Part shown: in pieces, positions 9,288-16,270 of the stretch | How positions within the stretch are numbered: the first letter of the stretch is position 1 | Layout: each line of letters opens with the position of its first letter | DNA from: Microvirga terrestris | GTDB lineage: Bacteria > Pseudomonadota > Alphaproteobacteria > Rhizobiales > Beijerinckiaceae | Length of the DNA: 64,000 nucleotides | Assembly (NCBI RefSeq): GCF_015694425.1 | Contig: NZ_JADQDN010000003.1 | Location: 124,001-188,000, forward strand | Direction: 5' to 3' | Position numbers and translations under genes: made by a program | The notes under the pieces: generated by a model | The model's database searches: none | Told to the model about the DNA's origin: nothing | The model's input: only the letters and a program-made list of their open reading frames with translations

Positions 9288-9524
9288 ATGACGTCGCACA
9301 AGTTCAAAGTCGGGGACCGGGTGTATCTTGTCAAGCTGGCAAGCACCAACACGGTGGAAGCTTTTCTGAACATGGTGACCACAACCGATACCACGCGCCG
9401 CGACGACATATGGGAGGTCACCCGCCTTCTGCCCGCAGATCAGGCAGGCTTTCAATATCATGTGCGAGGAACCCATGATGGGCCCGTCCGCCTCGTCCGT
9501 GAGGAGCAGTTGCAGCCGATCTGA
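9288..9524 (+). CDS. Small conserved hypothetical protein, 78 residues
   Basis: A 78-residue protein beginning MTSHKFKVGDRVYLVKL. The GDRVYLV strand, the central EVTRLLP and the end RLVREEQLQPI give a compact beta-rich pattern like small SH3/KOW-type barrels, but I cannot assign a function. The ATG at 9288 has AGGGGA 8 bp upstream; an earlier in-frame start at 9207 would overlap the divergent promoter and is unlikely. The divergent EcfG-type promoter suggests stress induction together with the response regulator. Similar small proteins are common in Rhizobiales (from memory). Confidence 0.72.
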   Translation: MTSHKFKVGDRVYLVKLASTNTVEAFLNMVTTTDTTRRDDIWEVTRLLPADQAGFQYHVRGTHDGPVRLVREEQLQPI

Positions 9525-9570
9525 TACTCCGGCTGCAAGCAACCTTGGCAAACCCACTGCGCAAGAGGCC

Positions 9571-9786
9571 TTAGCCGGCTTCTCGTAGAGGAATTTCAGT
9601 CTGGTGCTCGACTGGTCCGACGGCTGAATGCCGACGCCGAAAATCGTGAAGCTCCTGCCTCACCGTTTCCAGAACGGGATCAAACGCAGGCCCATGCTCT
9701 TTGGCGATGTCGACGAGGACATCGATTGCCCGGAGCAGGCGCTCCTCGGTAACAGGCTCCCACTTGCGCCCTGACCATTCGTCCAT
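9571..9786 (-). CDS. Hypothetical protein, 71 residues
   Basis: A small protein starting MDEWSGRKWEPVTEERLL and rich in charged helices, with no family I recognise. The strong ribosome binding site AGGAGGA lies 8 bp before the ATG and supports real translation. It is convergent with the 78-residue gene, whose stop is 47 bp away. No signal peptide or membrane segment is visible. Confidence 0.6.
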   Translation of the reverse strand: MDEWSGRKWEPVTEERLLRAIDVLVDIAKEHGPAFDPVLETVRQELHDFRRRHSAVGPVEHQTEIPLREAG

Positions 9787-10143
9787 CTCAGATCCTCCTC
9801 ATGGATTGAGACAAACACTGGCCCAACATCCTTGCGGCCCAGTTAAGGATAATGGTTAACGTTTTCTCCTCTCAGCCGCCCGCTTCCGCTCTCTCGGACA
9901 ACGCCTCAGGCTTATGAAACAATGCCGTTCATGAAACTTTTCACAGCCGCGTTTGTTGATTTGCCGTCAAGCTCTGCCCGATTGTTGTGAACCGACGGAC
10001 CCGGCCAGTCAGATGACGGCGCTCATTGGCTGAAAGGGACGGAATTGTCTTGGCGTGGAGATGCAGTGCTCCATGTACAAAGTACACAGCTGCAGAACAA
10101 GCAAACATGTTCATTGACGACTTCTGAAAGGGAGCATGGGCTC
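9787..10143. other. Intergenic region upstream of the DPA cluster
   Basis: About 357 bp between the divergent 71-residue gene and the HAD gene. It should contain the promoter of the arabinose-donor cluster. I see GTTAAGGATAATGGTTAAC near 9842 but no clear -35/-10 pair, no nod box and no terminator. Confidence 0.5.
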
Positions 10144-10809
10144 TTGGTGCAATCTGAACTTAAAACGCAGACATTGCCCCATCGTGCCCGTAGCCCCCAC
10201 CCTCATGAGCGTTCTGAGCGCCGGCATGAGCGTGATGAGACGCACTGGACCACCCATGAGATCGAAACGCCCGGGCAAGAGGGAGCGCGCCCTCTCGTTG
10301 TCGATCTCGACGGCACCCTGATTGCTTCCGACCTTCTGATCGAGACCGCCTTTTCGGAACTGGGCCGCCGGCCGCAATCCATGGTCGACATGCTGATGGC
10401 ACTCTCCCGTGGCAAGGCAGTTCTGAAGCATCGCCTCTCCAAGCCTGCAGATTTCGATCCAGGAACGTTGCCGTACGACCCCGAGGTCCTGTCCCTGATC
10501 CGTCAGGCCAGAGCGGCAGGACGCCGAGTTTATCTCGCTTCCGCCAGTCATCAGCGTCTGGTGGAGAGCATTGCCGACTACCTCGTCCTCTTCACGGGGT
10601 GGTTCGCTTCCAACGAGACCACGAATCTGGCAGGCCACAGGAAAGCCCAGCAACTCGTCGAGGCCTTCGGCGAGCGCGGCTTCGACTATGTCGGCAATGA
10701 CGCCGCCGATCTTCCCGTTTGGGAAAAGGCTGCAAAGTCGATTGCCATCCGCGCACCTGCCGGGTGCGTAGACGGCTTGCCCGCCAATGTCCCGATGCAG
10801 AGCACCTGA
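10144..10809 (+). CDS. HAD-family phosphatase, candidate decaprenylphosphoryl-5-phosphoribose phosphatase
   Basis: A HAD-IB-like hydrolase. Motif I is VVDLDGTL, motif II is LASASH, and the late acidic motif is VGNDAADLPVW. In DPA biosynthesis a phosphatase removes the 5-phosphate of decaprenylphosphoryl-5-phosphoribose. Proteobacterial homologues are often fused N-terminally to the UbiA-type transferase that follows here. The TGA at 10807 appears where the fusion should continue; one extra C in the run at 10791-10793 would join both frames. The start is uncertain: TTG at 10144 or GTG at 10147 have AGGGAG about 8-11 bp upstream, while a TTG at 10045 would add a low-complexity N-terminus. Confidence 0.75.
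   Translation: MVQSELKTQTLPHRARSPHPHERSERRHERDETHWTTHEIETPGQEGARPLVVDLDGTLIASDLLIETAFSELGRRPQSMVDMLMALSRGKAVLKHRLSKPADFDPGTLPYDPEVLSLIRQARAAGRRVYLASASHQRLVESIADYLVLFTGWFASNETTNLAGHRKAQQLVEAFGERGFDYVGNDAADLPVWEKAAKSIAIRAPAGCVDGLPANVPMQST
10791..10793 (+). other. Apparent one-base deletion splitting a HAD-UbiA fusion
   Basis: Inserting one C here changes GTC CCG ATG into GTC CCC GAT GCA GAG. It joins the HAD frame to the UbiA frame, giving about 515 residues from 10144, with no stop. Whether this is a natural split, decay or a sequencing error is undecided. Confidence 0.5.
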
Positions 10810-10844
10810 ACCATTCGCGCCCGACGTGGCGGACCTGGGCCAAG

Positions 10845-11690
10845 ATGCTGCGTGTGCATCAATATGCCAAAAACGCGCTCATCTTCCTCCCGCTCCTGGC
10901 GGCTCATCTGTTCACGCTGGAAGCTGTCACCCAAGCTGTTCCGGCCTTCGTTGCCTTCTCGCTTTGCGCTTCCAGCATCTACATTCTCAATGATCTGGTG
11001 GATCTGCAGGACGACCGCAGGCATCGCAGCAAGTGCAAGCGCCCCCTGCCAAGCGGCGCCATTTCACTGATGCATGGGGTCATGGCCATACCAGTTCTCT
11101 TTCTCGGGGCCTTAGCTGTCGGGTCTGCCGTGTCGCTGTCGTTCTTAGGCGTGCTGCTGGGCTACTTCATCCTCACCACCGCCTATTCCTTCATGCTCAA
11201 GCGCATGATGGTGGTCGACGTGATTACGTTGGCAGGCCTTTACTCAGTTCGGGTGATCGGCGGTGCTGTCGCGATATCTGTCGCGGTATCGGAGTGGCTG
11301 ATCGCCTTCAGCATGATGATCTTCATGTCTCTGGCCCTGATCAAACGCTTGGAACTGGCAGCACGTCGCGACGCCAACCTCCCGGATCCCACCAGCCGCG
11401 ACTACAAGAACAGCAACCTTGACATCGTGGCAGCCCTGGCCGCGGCTGCCGGCTTCAATGCCGTGACGATCCTGGCACTCTACATCTCGAGCGACAGGGT
11501 GAATGAACTCTATTCGCGCCCGCAGCTACTGTGGCTCGTGGGACCGCTTCTCATGTTCTGGATTGCCCGTGCTCTGATGCTCGCTGGACGCCGGATCATG
11601 GATGATGATCCGGTGGTGTTTGCCGTTCGGGACAGGGGCAGCCTTCCGACGGTAGCGGCCGCCGTTATCCTGATTGTAGCGGCCGTCTAG
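10845..11690 (+). CDS. UbiA-family decaprenyl-phosphate phosphoribosyltransferase (NoeC/Rv3806c-like)
   Basis: Polytopic membrane transferase expected to move 5-phosphoribose from PRPP onto decaprenyl phosphate, the first committed step to DPA. The Asp-rich UbiA motif NDLVDLQDDRRH is followed by KRPLPSG. A second characteristic stretch, SEWLIAFSMMIFMSLALIKR, resembles the SEW...KR segment of the phosphoribosyltransferase subgroup. About eight hydrophobic segments are present. As a separate gene it would start at ATG 10845, 35 bp after the HAD stop and without a clear ribosome binding site. Upstream codons in the same frame also encode plausible fusion sequence (HSRPTWRTWAKMLRVHQYAK). Assignment rests on the cluster as much as on the sequence. 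Confidence 0.78.
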   Translation: MLRVHQYAKNALIFLPLLAAHLFTLEAVTQAVPAFVAFSLCASSIYILNDLVDLQDDRRHRSKCKRPLPSGAISLMHGVMAIPVLFLGALAVGSAVSLSFLGVLLGYFILTTAYSFMLKRMMVVDVITLAGLYSVRVIGGAVAISVAVSEWLIAFSMMIFMSLALIKRLELAARRDANLPDPTSRDYKNSNLDIVAALAAAAGFNAVTILALYISSDRVNELYSRPQLLWLVGPLLMFWIARALMLAGRRIMDDDPVVFAVRDRGSLPTVAAAVILIVAAV

Positions 11691-11770
11691 GCCATGTCCC
11701 GTCGGCAAGTAATTGAGCGCGTAAGCCCTTCTCGAACCCTCCTTCCAAATCTCAAGGGAGGTGGGGAACG

Positions 11771-12166
11771 ATGATGTTTGTCCGCTATGTCCTGTTCGCC
11801 ACCGTTGCGACGCTGATCAATCTGGCTATTCAGGAGATCGTCGTCCAGATGGCCCCTGTGGCGCCCATAACTCTATCCATTCTCATGGGCACGGCCGCCG
11901 GCTGCGTCTTGAAATACGTGCTCGACAAGAAGTGGGTGTTCGATGATGACTATGGAGGACATCGGCAGGAGGCCCAGAAGGTCACCCTCTATGGCGCCTT
12001 TAGCGTCCTGACCACCCTGGTCTTCTGGGGTTTCGAGGTGGCCTTCTGGATGATCTGGCAGACGGATCTGGCAAAATATCCCGGTGCGATTCTTGGACTT
12101 GCGATCGGTTATGCGGCCAAGTTCATTCTGGATCGGACCTTCGTGTTCAAGGAGCGGCAGGCATGA
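11771..12166 (+). CDS. GtrA-family membrane protein
   Basis: A 131-residue protein with four hydrophobic segments, the size and layout of GtrA/DPMS-like proteins that help move polyprenyl-phosphate-linked sugars across the inner membrane. The N-terminal FVRYVLFATVATLINLAIQE and the paired motifs LKYVLDKKWVF and AKFILDRTFVFKE are typical. A GtrA protein (Rv3789) accompanies the DPA genes in mycobacteria, supporting the same role here. The ATG at 11771 follows a GGAGGTGGGG-like ribosome binding site. Its TGA overlaps the ATG of dprE1 (ATGA), implying translational coupling. Confidence 0.88.
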   Translation: MMFVRYVLFATVATLINLAIQEIVVQMAPVAPITLSILMGTAAGCVLKYVLDKKWVFDDDYGGHRQEAQKVTLYGAFSVLTTLVFWGFEVAFWMIWQTDLAKYPGAILGLAIGYAAKFILDRTFVFKERQA

Positions 12167-13498
12167 CGGAACTCACCGGTTGGGGACGCTACCCCCCGCC
12201 ATCCGTCAGAGCCTCTCAGCCCCACGTCGCCTAATGCCCTCCCTTGCCTGATGGCATCCCGGACCGGGCTGGTGGCCCGTGGCAACGGGCGCGCTTATGG
12301 CGATGCCGCCATTGGAGAACGGGTTACCCTCATGACCCGAGGGTTCGATCGCATCCGGGGCTTTGATCAGAGGACAGGTCGTATCCAAGTGGAAGCAGGT
12401 GTCCTGCTCTCCGACCTGCTCGACATCGTAGTCCCAAAGGGCATTTTCCCTCCCGTTGTGCCGGGCACCAAGTTCGTGACCATCGGGGGCATGATCGCCT
12501 CGGATGTCCGCGGCAAGAACCACCACCGGGACGGTGGGTTCGGTGACTACGTGGAAAGCCTGACCCTGGCTCTGCCGGATGGAGGCGTCGTCACCTGCTC
12601 GCGTGACGAAAATCCTGAGCTCCTGTCCGCCACGATCGGCGGAATGGGGCTCACAGGCACCATCCTCGATGCCACCTTCCATCTTCGGCCTATCGAGACC
12701 GGTTGGATGCGCCAGACAACTACCGTTGCCCGTAATCTCGATGGCGCCATCCGGGCGCTCCAGGAGACAAGCCGCGCAACCTATTCGGTGACCTGGATCG
12801 ATTGCCTTGCCCGTGGCGCATCGCTCGGCCGTTCGCTGATCTTTGCGGCGGAGCATGCCGACCGGCGAGACGTAGAGGCTCTACGGCCTGGAGCCGAGCC
12901 CTATCCCACCTCCAGGCTCGGACGCCTGGGCGTTCCGCTTGACCTGCCCTCCTTCGCTCTCAACCGTCTGTCAGTATCAATCTTCAACGAGTTGTACTTC
13001 CGGGCAGGAGCCGTGAAATCCGGCTATCCGTTCCTGGTTCATTGGAACCCCTATTTCTTCCCCCTCGACGGAATAGGGAACTGGAACCGGATCTACGGGC
13101 GGGAGGGCTTCCTGCAGTACCAATGCGTCATTCCCACATTGCAGGCACAGGCGGTTCTGGGCAGCATCATTGAACGCGTTTCCAAACATGGCAACGCATC
13201 CTTCCTGGCGGTACTCAAGCAACTGGGCTCAAGTCATGGCGACCTCTCGTTCCCGCTCGAGGGCTTCACCCTGACCCTCGACTTGCCCGTCAGCGACGAT
13301 GTCTTCCCCCTGCTCGACGAGCTTGACCGCTTCGTGGTCGAAGCCGGGGGACGGCTCTATCTAGCCAAGGACGCAAGGCAATTGCCTGCAACCTTCGAGG
13401 CCGGCTATCCCGGATTGCCCCGCTTTCGCGACCTGCGACGGGCCATTGGGGCGACCGGCCGGATTTCTTCGCGTCTGTCGGTACGGCTGGGCATTTGA
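12163..13498 (+). CDS. dprE1: DprE1-like decaprenylphosphoryl-ribose 2'-oxidase, apparent frameshift near the N-terminus
   Basis: FAD-dependent oxidase that converts decaprenylphosphoryl-ribose to its 2-keto form, half of the epimerisation to arabinose. The gene opens at ATG 12163, overlapping the GtrA stop, with MTELTGWGRYP, the usual N-terminus. The frame then runs into TAA at 12232. Removing one C from the C6 run at 12192-12197 restores GWGRYPRHPSEPLSP and joins it to the long frame from 12251, giving 444 residues. FAD-site features are GNGRAYGDAA, the GKNHH loop and IGGMGLTG. The lysine matching catalytic Lys418 of the tuberculosis enzyme is present (codon 13367). The position matching its Cys387 is threonine (codon 13274). 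Confidence 0.82.
12192..12197 (+). other. C6 homopolymer with apparent +1 frameshift in dprE1
   Basis: Run of six C residues. A five-C version would give one uninterrupted DprE1 reading frame. Candidates are a sequencing indel, a true null allele, or a slippage (phase-variable) tract. Confidence 0.6.
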
Positions 13499-14241
13499 TG
13501 GAACTTTCCAAAACCCTCCTTCTGGTTGGCGGCACCTCCGATATCGGGCGGGCCACGGCCTTGCACTACGCTAAGGCCGGATGGCATGTGCAGCTCGCCG
13601 CCCGAAACGAGGAGGAAGCCCGTCGCAACGCCGACGACATCCGCGCTCGGACCGGCGCCGAGGTGACGGTTCACCGGATCGACATTCTCGAGACCAGCGA
13701 CTTCGACAGCCTTGCCAGCAGCCTGCCAACGCTGCCGGATACGGTGGTGTGTGTTGTCGGCGAACTAGGCGATCAGGCGAAGGGCCAAATTGATATCGCT
13801 CACGCATCTCTTGTGTTGCGAACGAACTTCGAGGGTCCGGCACTCCTGCTCGGCTTCTTCGCCGAGCGCTTCCTGGCACGCGGATCCGGCACTCTCGTCG
13901 GCGTGAGTTCCGTGGCAGGCGATCGCGGCCGCGGCTCCAACTATCTCTACGGTGCTGCCAAGGCGGGCTTTACGGCTTTCCTATCGGGCCTGCGCAACCG
14001 CTTGGCACCCAAAGGCCTGCGGGTGGTGACGGTCAAGCCCGGCTTCGTGCGCACGCAGATGACGGCCGGCATGAAGCTGCCTCCCGTTCTTACCGCGGCG
14101 CCTGGCGAGGTAGGCCGTGCCATCTTCACGGCAGCGGAGAAGAGCGGCCGCGACGTCATTTATGTGCGCCCGGTCTGGCTTCCCGTGATGATGGTGATCG
14201 GGAGCATTCCGGAACGTTTCTTCAAACGCTTGCGCCTCTAA
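13498..14241 (+). CDS. dprE2: DprE2-like decaprenylphosphoryl-2-keto-pentose reductase (SDR)
   Basis: A 247-residue short-chain dehydrogenase expected to reduce the DprE1 product to decaprenylphosphoryl-D-arabinose with NAD(P)H. The cofactor loop is GGTSDIGRA. The catalytic Ser is in GVSSVAG and the YxxxK pair in YLYGAAK. A C-terminal hydrophobic and basic end (LPVMMVIGSIPERFFKRL) resembles the membrane-associated tail of DprE2 proteins. The ATG at 13498 overlaps the dprE1 TGA, so the two are translationally coupled, matching their joint function. A TTG one codon earlier is possible. Confidence 0.87.
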   Translation: MELSKTLLLVGGTSDIGRATALHYAKAGWHVQLAARNEEEARRNADDIRARTGAEVTVHRIDILETSDFDSLASSLPTLPDTVVCVVGELGDQAKGQIDIAHASLVLRTNFEGPALLLGFFAERFLARGSGTLVGVSSVAGDRGRGSNYLYGAAKAGFTAFLSGLRNRLAPKGLRVVTVKPGFVRTQMTAGMKLPPVLTAAPGEVGRAIFTAAEKSGRDVIYVRPVWLPVMMVIGSIPERFFKRLRL

Positions 14242-14267
14242 CCCTAACGCGCGGAGGACCAGAAAAC

Positions 14268-15842
14268 ATGTGGCCCATGACTGAGTGCTTCGTGAAGGTC
14301 GGTCCGATTCTGCTCGCTGTCGCGGTCCTCCTCGCGCTTCTGCTCACCCTGCCAGGGCAAACCGTCACGACCGCTTATCTCAACGACCTTTTCATCTTCC
14401 TCGACGGTGCACATCGGATTGCGTCCGGTCAGGTTCCCAACCGTGACTTCCACACGGCGCTGGGCCCGCTTTCCTTCTATATACCCGCTCTCGGATACTG
14501 GATATCCGGCACCATGGGCGGCGCGATGCCGACCGCCATGGGGGCTATGACCCTCGGGCTTGTTATTCCGATGATCCACATCCTCGGTTCGCGTCTGCGG
14601 CCAGTGGTGGCAAACCCCTTTGGCCTGTTCCTGCTCCTGATCGTCGCCGTTCCCATAAACCTCGGCGAGAGCATCGCATCCCTGTCATTCGCGATGTTCT
14701 ACAACCGGATCGGATGGGCCGCTCTCAGCACGCTTCTCGTCATCTACCTTCAGCCAGAGAAGCCACGCGGCCGTCAAGAGATGCTCGATGCGATCTGCGC
14801 CGTCGCCCTCGCCCTGCTGCTGCTTTACACCAAGGCGACCTACGGCTTGGTTGCCCTCGCCTTTCTTGGCTTCATGCTGTTCGACGCCCGACAGCGTCGA
14901 TGGGTGCTTTGGACCCTCGGTCTACTCGTCGTCTCGGCATTGCTCATTGAAGCCATATGGCAATCATCTCTCGCCTATCTTGACGATCTCGCGCTCGCGG
15001 GCCAGGTGAGCGGAAGCCGCGGCATCGTCGATCTGTGGCTGGCCTTCCTCCGCCATCTTACTGACTATGGGCTCCTCGCCATCTTTGCTGGACTTGTGCT
15101 CTGGCGATCCCGCAGCCTTCGCGATCTGATGTTCTTCGGAATTTGCGCAGGCCCCGGCCTGATCATCCAAAGCCAGAACTCTCAGTCCTGGGGGATCATC
15201 ACAGTGTTCACCGGCGCAGCTGTCGCGGTGGAGTTGCTGCTGCGCTCTTGCCGACTCAAGGATCGAGAAGAGAGCAGCATTTTAGCCCGCGGGGCTCCGC
15301 TTCTGCTGATTGCCTTTCTCTTGCCGGCAAGCCTTCACTGCTTCGTAACACTCGGCGTGCATTTCATCGCTGCCACGGCACGTATAGGCGAGCCTTTCGG
15401 GCTCCCTCGCTTCGGTGAACTGAGACTGACCAATCTCTGGATGCCGGGTGACTGCAGTTTCATGAGTGACTATCTCATGAGCATTCGAGAAGGCGCGCGA
15501 CTCTTGAGCGAACTTTCCGTGAAGCCCAAGAACGTCTCGGTCCTGGATTTCGCCAATCCTTTTTCGGCAGGCCTGGATCTGCCGCCTTCCCACGGTGATT
15601 ATGCGTGGCTCCACTGGGGCCGCAACGTTGATGACGCCCATCATCTGGCACCGGAGCAGTTGCTCGGGGACGTCGATGTGCTGATGGTGCCGAAGGCCGG
15701 CGTCAACGGCATCCCGCTCCGCAATCTTTATGGAGCTTACATCCGAGAGGCATTTGATCCCATCCGCCATACCGATCAATGGACCCTGTACAAACGCCGT
15801 GAACCGAACATGCTCAGCAGCGTCGGACAGTCGGTGGATTGA
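14268..15842 (+). CDS. Polytopic GT-C-like membrane protein, candidate arabinosyltransferase
   Basis: A 524-residue inner-membrane protein with about ten hydrophobic segments and a soluble C-terminal part (about 420-524). After the first segment comes a periplasmic-loop motif (residues 38-75) with Asp40, Asp46 and Asp60 (LNDLFIFLDGA, NRDFHTALGP). Acidic residues in this loop bind the lipid-phosphate donor in GT-C glycosyltransferases. It starts 26 bp after dprE2 with GGAGG upstream, so it is probably cotranscribed. The inference is that it uses DPA to arabinosylate an unknown acceptor. I recognise no close named family; a flippase or polymerase-like role is the alternative. Confidence 0.6.
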   Translation: MWPMTECFVKVGPILLAVAVLLALLLTLPGQTVTTAYLNDLFIFLDGAHRIASGQVPNRDFHTALGPLSFYIPALGYWISGTMGGAMPTAMGAMTLGLVIPMIHILGSRLRPVVANPFGLFLLLIVAVPINLGESIASLSFAMFYNRIGWAALSTLLVIYLQPEKPRGRQEMLDAICAVALALLLLYTKATYGLVALAFLGFMLFDARQRRWVLWTLGLLVVSALLIEAIWQSSLAYLDDLALAGQVSGSRGIVDLWLAFLRHLTDYGLLAIFAGLVLWRSRSLRDLMFFGICAGPGLIIQSQNSQSWGIITVFTGAAVAVELLLRSCRLKDREESSILARGAPLLLIAFLLPASLHCFVTLGVHFIAATARIGEPFGLPRFGELRLTNLWMPGDCSFMSDYLMSIREGARLLSELSVKPKNVSVLDFANPFSAGLDLPPSHGDYAWLHWGRNVDDAHHLAPEQLLGDVDVLMVPKAGVNGIPLRNLYGAYIREAFDPIRHTDQWTLYKRREPNMLSSVGQSVD

Positions 15843-16270
15843 GATTGGGGTTCCACGGCTCGAACCTTGGAAGTCCCATACGAAGGGTTAGCAAATAGCG
15901 CCCGTACGGCTTGAGCCATTCGCTCGCTGCTCGACCGGGCGCTATAAAGGATCCGAAATCCCGCAGCCCAGGCTCGTCGATAACAAACGAAACCTCGGCG
16001 TAGCTTGCAGGGAGAGTTCCTATGCATTGAGAGGCCTGTGCTGAAGCACCTGGCTCTTGTCACTGCTTCTGGTTATGGGCAAGGTTTGAAGCTCCTAGCT
16101 ATAGTGCAGCCCCGTTCGAAACCTACTCCTGCAAGGATTTATCCCCGTACTCTGCGGATGCCGCTTTCAGTGATCAGGACAACTGATTGGAACCGCTGCC
16201 TTATTTGGGATGTTTACGGTTGAGCCAAGCCGTTTCGGCTGGCAATCGATAAGTGAGGCTGTGTCTGACT
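15843..16270. other. Intergenic region after the DPA cluster
   Basis: About 430 bp without a convincing gene. No intrinsic terminator for the cluster is obvious. Near the right end, GGAAC-N17-TGTT (16189-16214) is one mismatch from the EcfG consensus and sits upstream of the YihY gene. Confidence 0.5.
16189..16214 (+). promoter_or_regulatory. Weak EcfG-like promoter upstream of first yihY
   Basis: GGAAC-N17-TGTT, one mismatch to GGAAC-N16/17-CGTT, 57 bp before the ATG at 16271. One-mismatch hits are expected by chance a few times in the intergenic DNA of a window this size. Confidence 0.3.

Noticed and set aside
9842..9862. GTTAAGGATAATGGTTAAC as a CtrA site
   Set aside because: The spacing between TTAA boxes is 9, not 7, and no motility or cell-cycle gene is adjacent.
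12251..13498. DprE1 as a normal 415-residue gene starting at ATG 12251
   Set aside because: This would omit the conserved GWGR N-terminus, which is present in another frame directly upstream and coupled to GtrA by ATGA.
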